Under the pieces are notes generated by a model. The model made no database searches and was not told where the DNA came from. It worked only from the letters and a program-made list of their open reading frames with translations. 64,000 bases of DNA from Streptococcus sanguinis (GTDB lineage: Bacteria; Bacillota; Bacilli; Lactobacillales; Streptococcaceae): the NCBI RefSeq assembly GCF_900475275.1, contig NZ_LS483364.1, positions 1,860,001-1,924,000 on the forward strand, read 5' to 3'. Position numbers and translations under genes: made by a program. This document shows positions 36,142-45,709 of the stretch, one piece after another; the first letter of the stretch is position 1; every line of letters begins with the position of its first letter.

Positions 36142-37688
36142 TAGCCATGGACCTCCTTAAAATATCCTTGTTTTATTAAATGCCTATAAAGGACGACTGT
36201 CAAAAGCAAAAGTTCAAGAGCTGAGATTCGCAGCGAAATCTCCAAGTCCATACCAAATAGTAAGGATAAGCAAAGAGGGAACACAAGAACCAAGATGCCA
36301 ATTCCTCCAGACAAGATAGTCGAAAAACTTTGCTTAATAACAATCATTTCATTGTCCCAGATGAACTTAGGATAATGAAAATTGACCACAAGTCCCTGAA
36401 GAGCTGTAAATAGAGAATAAGCCAGTGAAACAAGGACCAAATCCACTACTTGCAAGCCTCCTAGCGAGAAACGCCAAACCAGAACAGGCAAGCCCAGCAG
36501 CAAGGCTGTGCAGTGTAAGGACACCGTCAAGGCTAGCTTTGCCATCATTATATGCCTCATAGAAACCGGGAGTGTCTGAAGCAGCCAAATCTCTTCCCCC
36601 TCCAAGGAAATACTGACAGCTGCAGGATTGGAAATACTGAGACAGCCAGCCAGTAATAGGGGTAAAAATTCTCGGCTATCTCTGAGTCCAATCGAAGAAA
36701 AGAGGACATCAGGGCTCATAAAACAAAGTGAGATGGCTAAAACGATGATTAAAATAGTTCCCAGTCCACTATTGAGCATATAAAGATAGGAACTCACAAA
36801 ATTCGCAAATTCTCTCCTATAAAGAGCCATAAAGGGAGACTTCTGCCAGCTTCTATAGACTTTGCTTTCTGACTTCACCCCTGTTATCATCTGATTCATT
36901 TTTAAATAATTTCTACTTAAATACCTTAGAAAAAGTCCTGTCAGCGCAAACGATATAAACATCAACAGAAGACTTGCCCACCAAAAATGCTGAGGGTTAA
37001 AAAACAAGCTTGCCGGAGGATAGAGGGAAGTCAGCTGCTTGGTAAGCAAGAGACCAACATTTTCCGCTGACAGTCCAGCTCTCATAGCCCACATACTGCC
37101 TGTTGCCAGCCCCAAAAGCAAGAGGAGAGAAAAAAGGAAGGCAACTAGATTTTTATGAGGGGCCTTTGAGGCTATGTAAGCAACGCACAAGCCAAGTAAA
37201 GAGGCTAAACAGAGAGGTAAAAGAGGAACAAATCCCATTAAAATCAGATAAAAAAGCAACTCCAACAAGGACGCACCATATCTAAACCAAACGAGGCCTG
37301 CTGGGAGCATGAGAAGGATGGCAAACACACTGTTCAAAAGATAAAGAAAAGCATATTTCTCATAGACGATTTCCCTAATACTGAGCGGTAATACGATGAG
37401 CCTGTCAAGTTCCTCTTGGTCAAACAAGATGCCATTTGACTGCATTAGACTGAAAAAGAAAATAATAAAACTAACCAAGGCAATCATATAGGCTGGAATC
37501 AAATTTGCCTGCCCCAACTTGACCAAACTCAAAGCCGTCAAAAGGTTATAGCCTGAAAATAGCAAAACAAGCAAGAAGAGCAGGCCAAGCTTAAAATACT
37601 TGCCCAACCCTCGTCCTTTCCTTAAATCATTAAGCGAAAATGTGCTGTATAATTGTACTTTTAAAAGCAAAAGAATATTAGTCATCAT
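36141..37688 (-). CDS. ABC exporter permease (putative ABC_export / YthQ-like)
   Basis: 515-residue, very hydrophobic protein with about 12 predicted membrane helices and no ATPase domain. Its layout matches the 'putative ABC exporter' family (YthQ/YhaP type): a conserved early cytoplasmic element and ILFDQEELDRLIVLPLSIREIVYEK, then LEGEEIWLLQTLPVSMR, which resembles the signature of that family. I start at 37688 (MMTNILLLLKVQL) overlapping the end of the ATPase gene; an upstream in-frame start would lie deep inside that gene. Substrate unknown. Confidence 0.82.
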   Translation of the reverse strand: MMTNILLLLKVQLYSTFSLNDLRKGRGLGKYFKLGLLFLLVLLFSGYNLLTALSLVKLGQANLIPAYMIALVSFIIFFFSLMQSNGILFDQEELDRLIVLPLSIREIVYEKYAFLYLLNSVFAILLMLPAGLVWFRYGASLLELLFYLILMGFVPLLPLCLASLLGLCVAYIASKAPHKNLVAFLFSLLLLLGLATGSMWAMRAGLSAENVGLLLTKQLTSLYPPASLFFNPQHFWWASLLLMFISFALTGLFLRYLSRNYLKMNQMITGVKSESKVYRSWQKSPFMALYRREFANFVSSYLYMLNSGLGTILIIVLAISLCFMSPDVLFSSIGLRDSREFLPLLLAGCLSISNPAAVSISLEGEEIWLLQTLPVSMRHIMMAKLALTVSLHCTALLLGLPVLVWRFSLGGLQVVDLVLVSLAYSLFTALQGLVVNFHYPKFIWDNEMIVIKQSFSTILSGGIGILVLVFPLCLSLLFGMDLEISLRISALELLLLTVVLYRHLIKQGYFKEVHG

Positions 37689-38391
37689 CCTGTAACTCCA
37701 TAAATACTTGTTCCAAACTGAATGCCCCCTTAACTTCAGAGGTCCTTCCATTAGCCACCAAACGTCCCTTTTGCAGAATTGCTACCTTATTGCAGAGTTC
37801 TTCCGCAACCTCTAAAACGTGAGTAGAAAAGAAAATCGCATGCCCTTGACTTGCTAGCTCTCTCATGATCTGCTTAAAATAATATGCGCCTTTCGGATCT
37901 AAACCGACAAAAGGTTCATCTAAAATCAACAATTCTGGCTCATGCAAGAGGGCCGCTATTAGTGCCAATCGTTGCTTCATTCCATGTGAATAAGCCGATA
38001 TCAACTGATCCAAAGACGTATCCAGCTCAAACATTTTAGAATGCTTTTCTATAGCTGCTTGCCTCTTTTCCATAGAAACCCTATAAATGTCTGCTACAAA
38101 ATCCAAAAACTGCCTTGCTGTCAGATTTTTATAAAGGTCTGGGTTATCCGGCAGAAACGCCATCTTTTTCTTACAAAGCAAGGGCTCCTTCCTGATAGAG
38201 TGCCCGCAGATATAAATCTCTCCTTTATCAAAATCATGAATCCCCACAATGGACTTAATGGTGGATGTCTTACCTGCTCCATTAGCGCCGATGAAGCCAT
38301 AAATATCTCCAGGCTCCACCATCAGACTAAGATCATCCACAGCCTTTTTACCATTGCTATATACTTTTGTTAAATGTTCTATTTTTAACAT
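37678..38391 (-). CDS. ABC transporter ATP-binding protein
   Basis: 237-residue ATPase with FIGANGAGKTSTIKSIVG (Walker A), YSHGMKQRLALIAALL (signature, SHGM variant typical of exporter ATPases) and LLILDEPFVGLDPKG (Walker B). It overlaps the permease gene by about 11 bases and is preceded by two operator-like palindromes shared in sequence with the tetR promoter, so the exporter is probably controlled by that regulator. Confidence 0.9.
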   Translation of the reverse strand: MLKIEHLTKVYSNGKKAVDDLSLMVEPGDIYGFIGANGAGKTSTIKSIVGIHDFDKGEIYICGHSIRKEPLLCKKKMAFLPDNPDLYKNLTARQFLDFVADIYRVSMEKRQAAIEKHSKMFELDTSLDQLISAYSHGMKQRLALIAALLHEPELLILDEPFVGLDPKGAYYFKQIMRELASQGHAIFFSTHVLEVAEELCNKVAILQKGRLVANGRTSEVKGAFSLEQVFMELQDDD

Positions 38392-38410
38392 GAATTTCTC
38401 CTTTAATTTG

Positions 38411-38494
38411 AACTGACATTTTGTCAGTTTTAGCGTAAAATTTATTAAAATTTAGATTAAGAGATTGAAGGCTTGAACTGACATTTTGTCAGTT
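38411..38494 (-). promoter_or_regulatory. Two TetR-type operators before the ABC exporter
   Basis: The identical palindrome aactgacattttgtcagtt occurs at 38411-38429 and 38476-38494, 65 bases apart centre to centre. A third copy with the same TGACA-n3-TGTCA core overlaps the tetR promoter. I infer that the exporter promoter lies between the two copies, but no good -35/-10 pair is visible there. Confidence 0.8.
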
Positions 38495-38502
38495 CTATTT
38501 CT

Positions 38503-38526
38503 AAATAAAAGGCAGAAAACTGCCGA
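38503..38526 (-). terminator. Terminator of the tetR gene
   Basis: Stem ggcag / ctgcc (38511-38515, 38520-38524) with four-base loop followed by TTTTATTT on the minus strand; short but well placed after the stop. Confidence 0.6.
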
Positions 38527-38531
38527 TTCTT

Positions 38532-39146
38532 CTAAAAAATAGATTCTTCTAATCCTAAGCTTCTTTCTAGGATTGCCTGGAAGCTGGTGAGATAATCCTG
38601 CAAAGTCTCTGGTTTTTCATTACTCATCTTAATATCATTTGACACAAAGACGTAGGCAGTCATGAGAAAAGAAGCCGTTTCATGTGGATATATTAAATGA
38701 AAATCTCCGGATTTCTGTCCTTCCTCCAAGATATGAGTGAAGAAAACAATCATCCGCTCACAGAGTCTATGATAAAAGCGATCTAAAACATAGCGATTTG
38801 TTTCTAAATTGACTGTTTCCTGCAAGACTTGATTTTCCTGTGTTCTGCTTTCCTCTGGGATAAGGGTTGCCTCAATAAAGGCTCTGATTTTTTCCTTGGC
38901 TCCGACATTTGGCTGATAGCTAATCTTTTCTAGCTTTCTCAGCAAGGGTTCAGAGTTCTTTTCAATCAGACAATAGAGAATGTCTTCCTTATCCTTAAAA
39001 TGATAGTAAAGCAGGCCTCGAGAAATTCCAAGCTTATCAATAATGTCTTGAGTTCTTGTCTTTAGATAGCCCTTTTGGGCAAAGAGCTGCAAGGCTGCAG
39101 ACATAATCTCTGCCCGCCGCACCTCTACTTCCTTGACATCACGCAT
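38532..39146 (-). CDS. TetR-family regulator of the adjacent exporter
   Basis: 204-residue regulator with an N-terminal helix-turn-helix (AALQLFAQKGYLKTRTQDIIDKLGISRGLLYYHF region, residues 15-55) and a helical ligand-binding C-terminal domain. I start at 39146 (MRDVKEVEVRR), after AAGGAGG; upstream in-frame starts would read through the operator. The matching palindromes at its own promoter and before the exporter genes suggest autorepression and exporter control. The inducer is unknown. Confidence 0.88.
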   Translation of the reverse strand: MRDVKEVEVRRAEIMSAALQLFAQKGYLKTRTQDIIDKLGISRGLLYYHFKDKEDILYCLIEKNSEPLLRKLEKISYQPNVGAKEKIRAFIEATLIPEESRTQENQVLQETVNLETNRYVLDRFYHRLCERMIVFFTHILEEGQKSGDFHLIYPHETASFLMTAYVFVSNDIKMSNEKPETLQDYLTSFQAILERSLGLEESIF

Positions 39147-39167
39147 GGTTTCTGCCTCCTTGTGGTC

Positions 39168-39197
39168 AGTATAGCACTTCACTGACATTTTGTCAAT
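39168..39197 (-). promoter_or_regulatory. tetR promoter overlapped by operator
   Basis: TTGACA (39191-39196) and TATACT (39168-39173), 17 bases apart. The palindrome cactgacattttgtcaatt (39179-39197) covers the -35, matching the copies at 38411 and 38476. Confidence 0.8.
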
Positions 39198-39200
39198 TAT

Positions 39201-39234
39201 AAAATAAAAAAACAGCAAGCCAGAGCCTGCTGTT
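39201..39234 (-). terminator. Terminator of rpsF-ssb-rpsR
   Basis: Stem acagca-gc / gc-tgctgt around positions 39212-39233, followed on the minus strand by a long T-rich run. Confidence 0.75.
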
Positions 39235-39241
39235 AATCTAA

Positions 39242-39481
39242 TTAGTCTTCATTTACGAAAGGCATCAAAGCCATTACGCGAGCACGTTTGATAGCTGTTG
39301 TTACTTTACGTTGGTTTTTAGCTGAAGTTCCTGTTACACGACGAGGAAGGATTTTCCCACGTTCTGAAACGAAACGGCTAAGAAGCTCAGTATCTTTGTA
39401 ATCAACATATTCAATTTTGTTCGCTGCGATGTAATCAACTTTTTTACGGCGTTTGAATCCGCCACGACGTTGTTGAGCCAT
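39242..39481 (-). CDS. rpsR: 30S ribosomal protein S18
   Basis: 79-residue basic protein of the small subunit that pairs with S6 on 16S rRNA. It has the family core [50 protein letters not shown]. Last gene of the conserved rpsF-ssb-rpsR operon. Confidence 0.97.
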   Translation of the reverse strand: MAQQRRGGFKRRKKVDYIAANKIEYVDYKDTELLSRFVSERGKILPRRVTGTSAKNQRKVTTAIKRARVMALMPFVNED

Positions 39482-39517
39482 GTGTTTTCTCCTTTATATT
39501 ATAGTTAGATTCGGTCC

Positions 39518-40012
39518 TTAGAAAGGTAAATCGTCGTCTGAGATATCCATTGGGTTAGAATTGCCAAATGGGCTCTCATCACGAGAAAAGTTCGGTACTT
39601 GGTTAGACGAGTCCGCACTGCCATAACTTGGAGCAGAGCTGCCGCCGAAGCTGTTCCCACCGTAACCGCCAGATGACTGACCATCACGATTAGAGCGGCT
39701 TTCCAAGAGTTGGAAATTGTCCGCAACAACTTCTGTGACATAGACACGCTGGCCTTGCTGATTCTCGTAGTTACGCGTTTGAATACGGCCTGTAATTCCG
39801 ATTAGGGCTCCTTTTTTAGCCCAGTTTGCAAGATTTTCTGCCTGCTGGCGCCAGATGACAACATTAATAAAGTCCGCTTCTCGCTCGCCATTTTGATTTT
39901 TAAAGTTACGATTGACAGCCAGAGTAAATGTTGCGACCGCTTGGTTCTGCGGAGTATAGCGAAGCTCGGCATCACGGGTCATACGACCCACCAGTACAAC
40001 GTTATTAATCAT
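39518..40012 (-). CDS. ssb: Single-stranded DNA-binding protein
   Basis: 164-residue SSB with an N-terminal OB fold ([35 protein letters not shown]), a Gly/Ser/Gln-rich linker (about 110-150) and the acidic tip [10 protein letters not shown] that binds partner repair proteins. It lies between rpsF and rpsR. Confidence 0.97.
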   Translation of the reverse strand: MINNVVLVGRMTRDAELRYTPQNQAVATFTLAVNRNFKNQNGEREADFINVVIWRQQAENLANWAKKGALIGITGRIQTRNYENQQGQRVYVTEVVADNFQLLESRSNRDGQSSGGYGGNSFGGSSAPSYGSADSSNQVPNFSRDESPFGNSNPMDISDDDLPF

Positions 40013-40023
40013 AGTCTACCTTC

Positions 40024-40314
40024 TTAAGCGTCAAGTTTGACGATCATGTGACGAAGAATGTCAGCGTTGATTTTTGAAAGACGGTCAAACTCTTTAAGAG
40101 CTGCATCGTCGTTTGCTTCAACGTTAACGATGTGGTAAAGTCCTTCACGGAAATCTTGGATTTCGTATGCAAGACGACGTTTTTCCCAGTCTTTTGATTC
40201 AACAACAGTTGCACCATTGTCAGTCAAGATAGAGTCAAAGCGTGCTACCAAAGCGTTTTTAGCTTCTTCTTCAATGTTTGGACGAATAATATAAAGAATT
40301 TCGTATTTAGCCAT
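40024..40314 (-). CDS. rpsF: 30S ribosomal protein S6
   Basis: 96-residue protein, start [20 protein letters not shown], with [14 protein letters not shown] start at 40314, after AAGGAGG; the frame is open upstream into the leader but no family residues are there. The leader of about 65 bases holds an ACCCC...GGGGT hairpin; rpsF leaders in Firmicutes can bind S6:S18 for autoregulation, but I do not see the known CCG-containing motif. Confidence 0.96.
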   Translation of the reverse strand: MAKYEILYIIRPNIEEEAKNALVARFDSILTDNGATVVESKDWEKRRLAYEIQDFREGLYHIVNVEANDDAALKEFDRLSKINADILRHMIVKLDA

Positions 40315-40387
40315 TGATTTTTCCTCCTTTTGGTCTAATGACCCCAAGACTTTGCAAGGGGTAAGTGAGGTTTGCTCACAAATAACT

Positions 40388-40416
40388 ATTATAGCAGACT
40401 TCCAGCAGAATGGCAA
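40388..40416 (-). promoter_or_regulatory. rpsF operon promoter
   Basis: TTGCCA (40411-40416) and perfect TATAAT (40388-40393), 17 bases apart, directed at rpsF. Confidence 0.8.
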
Positions 40417-40435
40417 GGGAAAGTTTTGATATAAA

Positions 40436-40463
40436 GAAAACTCTCCCTGTCACCAGAGAGAGT
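40436..40463 (-). terminator. Terminator of hutI
   Basis: Stem actctc / gagagt (40440-40445, 40458-40463) with a partly paired loop and TTTTCTTT on the minus strand, 30 bases after the hutI stop. Confidence 0.7.
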
Positions 40464-40492
40464 CCGAAAAATACGATTCGTTTTTAGAGAGG

Positions 40493-41758
40493 CTAGACGA
40501 TTCTTCCTTGATCGACGACCAGCTTTCCAGCCTTGTAAACCTGATGGGTCAGGTTAGTCGCAAAGAAATAAAGTGGATAGTCGATATTCTTAGCGTCTAG
40601 GATGGTAATGTCAGCCTGCTTGCCAGTATCAAAGCTGCCAATCTTATCTTGACGGTTAACTGAGTAGGCCGCATTAATGGTTACAGCGTTGAGAACTTCT
40701 ACTGGCGTCAGACGCATCATAAAGCAGCCTAGTTGCATAACGAACTGCAGGTTAGCTGTTGGACAAGAGCCTGGATTGCTGTCGGTGGTCAGGGTAATGG
40801 CCATGCCAGCTTCCAGCATCTTGCGGGCTGGTGCATAGGTATCTTCCATCAGACTGAAGGTAGTCGCTGGCAGGAGATTGCCGATAACCTTGGCTTCTGC
40901 CATCTTGCGAATGCCCTCATCGGTCGCTACCATCAAGTGCTCTGCACTAGTTGCTCCCAGTTCAGCTGCTACATCTACTCCACCGATAGATTCGATTTCG
41001 TCAGCATGGATACGGAGCTTGAAGCCCATTTCTTTAGCCTTAGAAAGTAAGTAGCGTGACTCGTCAGCTGTAAAGACGCCTTTTTCACAGAAAATATCAC
41101 AGAATTCAGCTAGATTTTCTGCTTTTACCCGAGGCAGCATTTCCTCGACGATGAGCTCCAGATATTCCTGAGAACGTCCCTTGTATTCTGGTGGAACGGC
41201 GTGGGCAGCCATAAAGGTAGAAACGAGGTCAATCTCGTGGTCACGGTCCAAAGCCCCAACGACATCCAGCTGGCGCTTCTCTGTTTCCCAGTCCAGACCA
41301 TAGCCACTCTTGGCCTCGACAGTCGTCACCCCATGAAGCAGCATATAATCCAGCAGTCTCTTAGACTTATCGTAGAGAGTATCAAAAGAAGCTTCTCGTG
41401 TTGCCCGAACCGTACTGAGAATACCGCCGCCTTGGGCAAGAATTTCCAGATAAGGGACACCGGCTAATTTCTTAGCAAATTCATGCTCCCGGCTGCCGCC
41501 GTAGACCAAGTGAGTGTGACAGTCGATCAAGCCAGGTGTAGCAATCTTGCCCTCATAAGACTGAATCTTAGTATCAGGTCCAACCAGACTGGCATCCGGC
41601 TCTCCGCTGCCAACTGCTAGGATTTTGCCGTCTTTGACTGCAATGTAGCCGTCCTCCAAGACCTGAGCCTCCTTCATCTCCTCACCAAAAAGGGGATGTC
41701 CGAGGTCCTTGGGACAGAAGACTTGATTAAAGTGAGTTAATAGTAAATCAGCAGTCAT
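40493..41758 (-). CDS. hutI: Imidazolonepropionase
   Basis: Third step of histidine breakdown: opens imidazolone propionate to formiminoglutamate. The 421-residue amidohydrolase has the metal motif [33 protein letters not shown] and [11 protein letters not shown], and [11 protein letters not shown] with a later Asp. It is transcribed away from the other hut genes, across a divergent promoter region, so both arms are probably induced together. Confidence 0.95.
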   Translation of the reverse strand: MTADLLLTHFNQVFCPKDLGHPLFGEEMKEAQVLEDGYIAVKDGKILAVGSGEPDASLVGPDTKIQSYEGKIATPGLIDCHTHLVYGGSREHEFAKKLAGVPYLEILAQGGGILSTVRATREASFDTLYDKSKRLLDYMLLHGVTTVEAKSGYGLDWETEKRQLDVVGALDRDHEIDLVSTFMAAHAVPPEYKGRSQEYLELIVEEMLPRVKAENLAEFCDIFCEKGVFTADESRYLLSKAKEMGFKLRIHADEIESIGGVDVAAELGATSAEHLMVATDEGIRKMAEAKVIGNLLPATTFSLMEDTYAPARKMLEAGMAITLTTDSNPGSCPTANLQFVMQLGCFMMRLTPVEVLNAVTINAAYSVNRQDKIGSFDTGKQADITILDAKNIDYPLYFFATNLTHQVYKAGKLVVDQGRIV

Positions 41759-41801
41759 GCTTGTTCCTCCATTTCATTTTCCGACATATTTGCTTTTCAT
41801 C

Positions 41802-41911
41802 ATAATACACTATCGTCAAATTATAGTCAAAAGCTTGTAAAAGATAGGAGCCCCACTTTTTTTACTGTTTTTGTCATTTTCTTGACTCTTTATGGACGGG
41901 AGTCTTATAGA
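41802..41911. promoter_or_regulatory. Divergent hutI / hutU promoters
   Basis: For hutI (minus): TTGACT (41825-41830) and TATTAT (41802-41807), spacing 17. For hutU (plus): TTGACT (41882-41887) and TATAGA (41906-41911), spacing 18. About 50 bases, including a run of seven T, lie between the two -35 boxes and could hold a regulator site; no obvious palindrome or cre is seen. Confidence 0.7.
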
Positions 41912-41957
41912 ATGTAGGAGAAAGATATTTTACACTTGACTAAAAGGAGGATTTTTC

Positions 41958-43988
41958 ATGTCATACTTTAGTGAAAATGAAATTGCAGCAGCAATGACCG
42001 TCAAATTAGACGATGTACTGCCTGAAAAAACAGTTTTCCAAGAAGGCATCCGCCGAGCACCTGACCGGGGCTTCCGTTTGACTCAAGCTCAAACCGAAAT
42101 TGCTCTTAAAAATGCCCTTCGCTATATTCCAAAGAGATTCCATGAGGAAGTAATTCCAGAATTCTTAGAAGAGTTGAAAACTCGCGGACGGATTTATGGC
42201 TACCGCTGGCGTCCAAAAGAACGCATCTATGGTAAACCAATTGACGAGTATAAAGGGAACTGTACTGCGGCCAAAGCTATGCAGGTTATGATTGACAATA
42301 ACCTGAGCTTTGAAATCGCTCTTTATCCTTATGAATTGGTTACCTACGGAGAAACTGGATCTGTCTGCGCTAACTGGATGCAGTACAACCTGATCAAGAA
42401 ATACTTGGAAATCATGACCGACCATCAAACCTTGGTCGTAGAATCTGGCCACCCACTCGGACTCTTCAAGTCCAAACCAGAAGCACCTCGTGTTATCATC
42501 ACCAACGGCCTCTTGGTCGGTGAATATGACAATATGAAGGACTGGGAAATTGCGGAAGAAATGGGCGTGACCAACTATGGTCAAATGACAGCTGGCGGCT
42601 GGATGTACATCGGCCCTCAAGGTATCGTCCATGGTACTTTCAACACCCTCCTCAATGCTGGGCGCTTGAAACTGGGTGTAGCTGATGATGGCGACCTGAC
42701 TGGCAAACTCTTCATCTCTTCTGGTCTGGGCGGCATGAGTGGAGCTCAAGGGAAAGCGGCCGAAATTGCTAAAGCTGTGGCAATCGTAGCTGAAGTAGAC
42801 CAATCTCGGATTGAAACTCGCCACTCCCAAGGCTGGATTAGCCAATTGGCTGAAAGTCCGAAAGAAGCAATCGAGCTAGCTCAGAAAGCTCTGGAAGCTG
42901 GTGAATCAACTTCCATTGCCTATCATGGTAACATCGTAGACCTCTTGGAATACGTCAACGAGAACAATATCCATGTAGATCTACTATCTGATCAAACTTC
43001 TTGTCACAATGTCTACGACGGTGGCTACTGTCCGGCTGGTATCAGCTTTGAAGAACGGACTCGCCTCCTAGCTGAAGACAAGGAAACCTTTGCTAATTTG
43101 GTTGACGAAACCTTGGAACGTCACTTCAAGGCTATCAAGACCCTGACTAGCAACGGTACCTACTTCTTTGACTACGGTAATGCCTTTATGAAGGCAGTCT
43201 ATGACTCTGGCATCAAGGAAATTTCTAAGAATGGCTTTGATGACAAAGACGGCTTCATCTGGCCATCTTATGTAGAAGATATCATGGGCCCAATGCTCTT
43301 TGACTATGGTTATGGTCCTTTCCGTTGGGTATGTCTGAGCGGCAAGCACGAAGACCTAGTCGCTACTGACCATGCAGCTATGGAAGTAATCGACCCTAAC
43401 CGCCGCTACCAAGACCGTGATAACTACAACTGGATCCGCGATGCAGAAAAGAACCAGTTGGTTGTTGGAACTCAGGCTCGCATTCTCTACCAAGACTGTA
43501 TGGGCCGTGTCAATATCGCCCTCAAGTTCAATGAATTAGTACGCGAAGGCAAGATTGGTCCTGTCATGATCGGCCGTGACCACCACGACGTATCTGGTAC
43601 TGACTCTCCATTCCGTGAAACTTCTAATATCAAGGACGGTTCTAATGTTACCTGCGACATGGCTGTGCAATGTTATGCCGGTAATGCAGCTCGCGGTATG
43701 AGTCTGGTAGCTCTCCACAACGGTGGCGGAACTGGTATCGGTAAAGCAATCAACGGTGGCTTTGGCTTGGTACTGGACGGCAGCGAACGCATTGATGAAA
43801 TCATCAAATCTGCTATCGCTTGGGATACCATCGGCGGAGTTGCACGTCGTAACTGGGCACGTAATGAGCATGCTATTGAGACAGCTATCGAGTACAATCG
43901 TCTCCACCAAGGAACAGACCACATCACCATTCCGTACTTAACTGACGAAGATTTGGTCAAAGAATCTGTTAAGAAATTGTTCGAATAG
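41958..43988 (+). CDS. hutU: Urocanate hydratase
   Basis: Second step of histidine breakdown: NAD-dependent hydration of urocanate to imidazolone propionate. At 676 residues it is about 120 longer than the Bacillus/Pseudomonas enzyme, with the extra length mainly at the N-terminus and after the core, as in other streptococcal copies. Conserved patterns include GQMTAGGWMYIGPQGIVHGT, SSGLGGMSGAQGKA (dinucleotide binding) and DQTSCHNVYDGGYCP. A strong ribosome site (AAAAGGAGG) precedes the ATG. Confidence 0.95.
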   Translation: MSYFSENEIAAAMTVKLDDVLPEKTVFQEGIRRAPDRGFRLTQAQTEIALKNALRYIPKRFHEEVIPEFLEELKTRGRIYGYRWRPKERIYGKPIDEYKGNCTAAKAMQVMIDNNLSFEIALYPYELVTYGETGSVCANWMQYNLIKKYLEIMTDHQTLVVESGHPLGLFKSKPEAPRVIITNGLLVGEYDNMKDWEIAEEMGVTNYGQMTAGGWMYIGPQGIVHGTFNTLLNAGRLKLGVADDGDLTGKLFISSGLGGMSGAQGKAAEIAKAVAIVAEVDQSRIETRHSQGWISQLAESPKEAIELAQKALEAGESTSIAYHGNIVDLLEYVNENNIHVDLLSDQTSCHNVYDGGYCPAGISFEERTRLLAEDKETFANLVDETLERHFKAIKTLTSNGTYFFDYGNAFMKAVYDSGIKEISKNGFDDKDGFIWPSYVEDIMGPMLFDYGYGPFRWVCLSGKHEDLVATDHAAMEVIDPNRRYQDRDNYNWIRDAEKNQLVVGTQARILYQDCMGRVNIALKFNELVREGKIGPVMIGRDHHDVSGTDSPFRETSNIKDGSNVTCDMAVQCYAGNAARGMSLVALHNGGGTGIGKAINGGFGLVLDGSERIDEIIKSAIAWDTIGGVARRNWARNEHAIETAIEYNRLHQGTDHITIPYLTDEDLVKESVKKLFE

Positions 43989-44006
43989 GAAAAACTTGTC
44001 CCCCGA

Positions 44007-44050
44007 CTTCCGACCTGAGCTGGGCCTCACACCTAGCTCAGCTGGAAGTT
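44007..44050 (+). other. Intercistronic hairpin hutU-ftcD
   Basis: Two-part stem: acttcc / ggaagt outside and tgagct / agctca inside, separated by a small internal loop. No T run follows, so it is not a standard terminator. It may limit read-through or protect mRNA ends. Confidence 0.55.
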
Positions 44051-44102
44051 CCACTTTATTCACTTTGTAATTTTAATAACATATAACACGAGGTAATATC
44101 TT

Positions 44103-45002
44103 ATGGCAAAAATTGTTGAATGTATTCCTAACTTTTCTGAAGGCCGCAATCAAGCGGTTATTGACGGTCTAGTGGAAGTAGCTAAGAGTGTGCCAGGCGT
44201 AACACTTTTGGACCACTCTTCTGATGCCAGCCACAACCGCAGCGTCTTTACCTTGGTCGGTGATGACCAAAACATTCAGGAAGTTGCCTTCCGTTTGGTC
44301 AAATACGCTTCTGAAAATATTGACTTGACCAAGCACCAGGGTGAACACCCTCGTATGGGCGCAACTGATGTCCTGCCTTTTGTACCTATCAAGGACATCA
44401 CAAGTGAGGAATGCGTCGAAATTGCGAAGACCGTATCTGAGCGGATCAACCGTGAACTCGGTATCCCTATCTTCCTCTATGAAGATGCAGCGACTCGTCC
44501 AGAGCGTAAGAACTTGGCTAAGGTTCGTAAAGGACAATTTGAAGGCATGCCTGAAAAACTCTTGGAACCTGACTGGGCTCCTGACTATGGTGAAAGAAAG
44601 ATTCACCCAACTGCTGGTGTTACTGCTGTTGGTGCCAGAATGCCACTCATCGCCTACAATATCAACTTGGATACAGACAATCTGGAAATTGCCAACAATA
44701 TTGCCAAAATCATCCGTGGATCAAGCGGTGGCTACAAATACTGTAAAGCGATTGGCGTTATGCTGGAAGACCGCAACATTGCTCAGGTTTCTATCAACAT
44801 GGTCAATCTGGAAAAATTCCCACTCTATCGTGTTTTTGAAACTGTTCGCTTTGAAGCCAAGCGCTACGGAGTTGGAATCCTCGGCTCAGAAGTCATCGGT
44901 TTGGCACCAGCCAAGGCTTTGATTGACGCTGCAGAATACTATCTGCAAATCGAAGACTTTGACTATGGCAAGCAAGTTCTGGAAAACCATTTGCTGGGCT
45001 AG
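44103..45002 (+). CDS. ftcD: Glutamate formimidoyltransferase
   Basis: Transfers the formimino group of formiminoglutamate to tetrahydrofolate, freeing glutamate. The 299-residue protein is the stand-alone transferase half of eukaryotic FTCD: IVECIPNFSEGRN at the start, HSSDASHNRSVFT, HQGEHPRMGATDVLPFVP. It is followed at 14 bases by the cyclodeaminase gene, the other half of the eukaryotic enzyme. Confidence 0.94.
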   Translation: MAKIVECIPNFSEGRNQAVIDGLVEVAKSVPGVTLLDHSSDASHNRSVFTLVGDDQNIQEVAFRLVKYASENIDLTKHQGEHPRMGATDVLPFVPIKDITSEECVEIAKTVSERINRELGIPIFLYEDAATRPERKNLAKVRKGQFEGMPEKLLEPDWAPDYGERKIHPTAGVTAVGARMPLIAYNINLDTDNLEIANNIAKIIRGSSGGYKYCKAIGVMLEDRNIAQVSINMVNLEKFPLYRVFETVRFEAKRYGVGILGSEVIGLAPAKALIDAAEYYLQIEDFDYGKQVLENHLLG

Positions 45003-45016
45003 GAGGACAGAAACCT

Positions 45017-45643
45017 ATGAAATTAGTAGATTTAAGCTTGACAGAATTTGCCCAAGTCCTAGGCTCAGATGCTCCTGCACCAGGAGGCGGCTCTGCCGCT
45101 GCTCTTTCCGCAGCCAACGGTATTTCCCTGACTAAGATGGTCTGTGAATTGACTCTTGGCAAGAAAAAATACGCAGAATTTGAAGCAGAAATTGCTCAAG
45201 TGCATGCAGAAAGCGCCCGCCTGCAAGAAAGCTTGCTCGCAGCTATTGACAAGGACACTGAAGCCTTCAATCTAGTCTCAGCCGTCTTTGATATGCCTAA
45301 GGAAACAGAGGAAGACAAGGCTGCCCGTCGGGAAGCTATGCAGCAAGCCCTCAAGGAAGCGACCAAGTCACCTTATGGCATGATGGAAGACATCTTGACT
45401 GCCCTGCAAACAACTCAAAAGGCTGTTGGCAAGTCCAATACCAATGCTGCCAGCGACCTGGGAGTCGCAGCTCTCAACCTTAAGGCTGGCCTGCAAGGAG
45501 CTTGGCTCAATGTCCTCATCAACCTGTCAGGTGTCAAGGATGAAGCATTTGTCGCAGACTACCGCAACAAGGGTGAAGACCTCCTGCAAAAAGGCTGCGC
45601 CCTAGCAGATGAAATTTATCAAGAAATTTTGAAAGTTGTCTAA
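45017..45643 (+). CDS. fchA: Formiminotetrahydrofolate cyclodeaminase
   Basis: Releases ammonia from formimino-THF to give methenyl-THF. The 208-residue helical protein has APAPGGGSAAALSAANG near the start, and NTNAASDLGVAAL, both typical of the FTCD C-terminal domain family. A strong ribosome site (GGAGGA) precedes it. It partners with ftcD and the formate-THF ligase that follows. Confidence 0.93.
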   Translation: MKLVDLSLTEFAQVLGSDAPAPGGGSAAALSAANGISLTKMVCELTLGKKKYAEFEAEIAQVHAESARLQESLLAAIDKDTEAFNLVSAVFDMPKETEEDKAARREAMQQALKEATKSPYGMMEDILTALQTTQKAVGKSNTNAASDLGVAALNLKAGLQGAWLNVLINLSGVKDEAFVADYRNKGEDLLQKGCALADEIYQEILKVV

Positions 45644-45652
45644 TAGATAAAC

Positions 45653-45674
45653 GGAAGAGAAGTTCGCTCTTTCC
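45653..45674 (+). other. Intercistronic hairpin fchA-fhs
   Basis: ggaagag / ctctttcc with one bulged base and a seven-base loop, without T run. Similar in kind to the hairpins after hutU and hutD. Confidence 0.4.
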
Positions 45675-45709
45675 CATGAATGGACTTTCTTTTCTCAAGA
45701 GGTAACAAT

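Noticed and set aside
40315..40387. S6:S18 autoregulatory leader of rpsF
   Set aside because: A GC-rich hairpin is present, but the CCG-containing binding pattern known for this element could not be recognised.
41958..43988. Long antisense ORFs within hutU and the other hut genes
   Set aside because: They run opposite to clearly conserved genes, have no ribosome sites and no recognisable motifs; they reflect codon bias of the sense strand.
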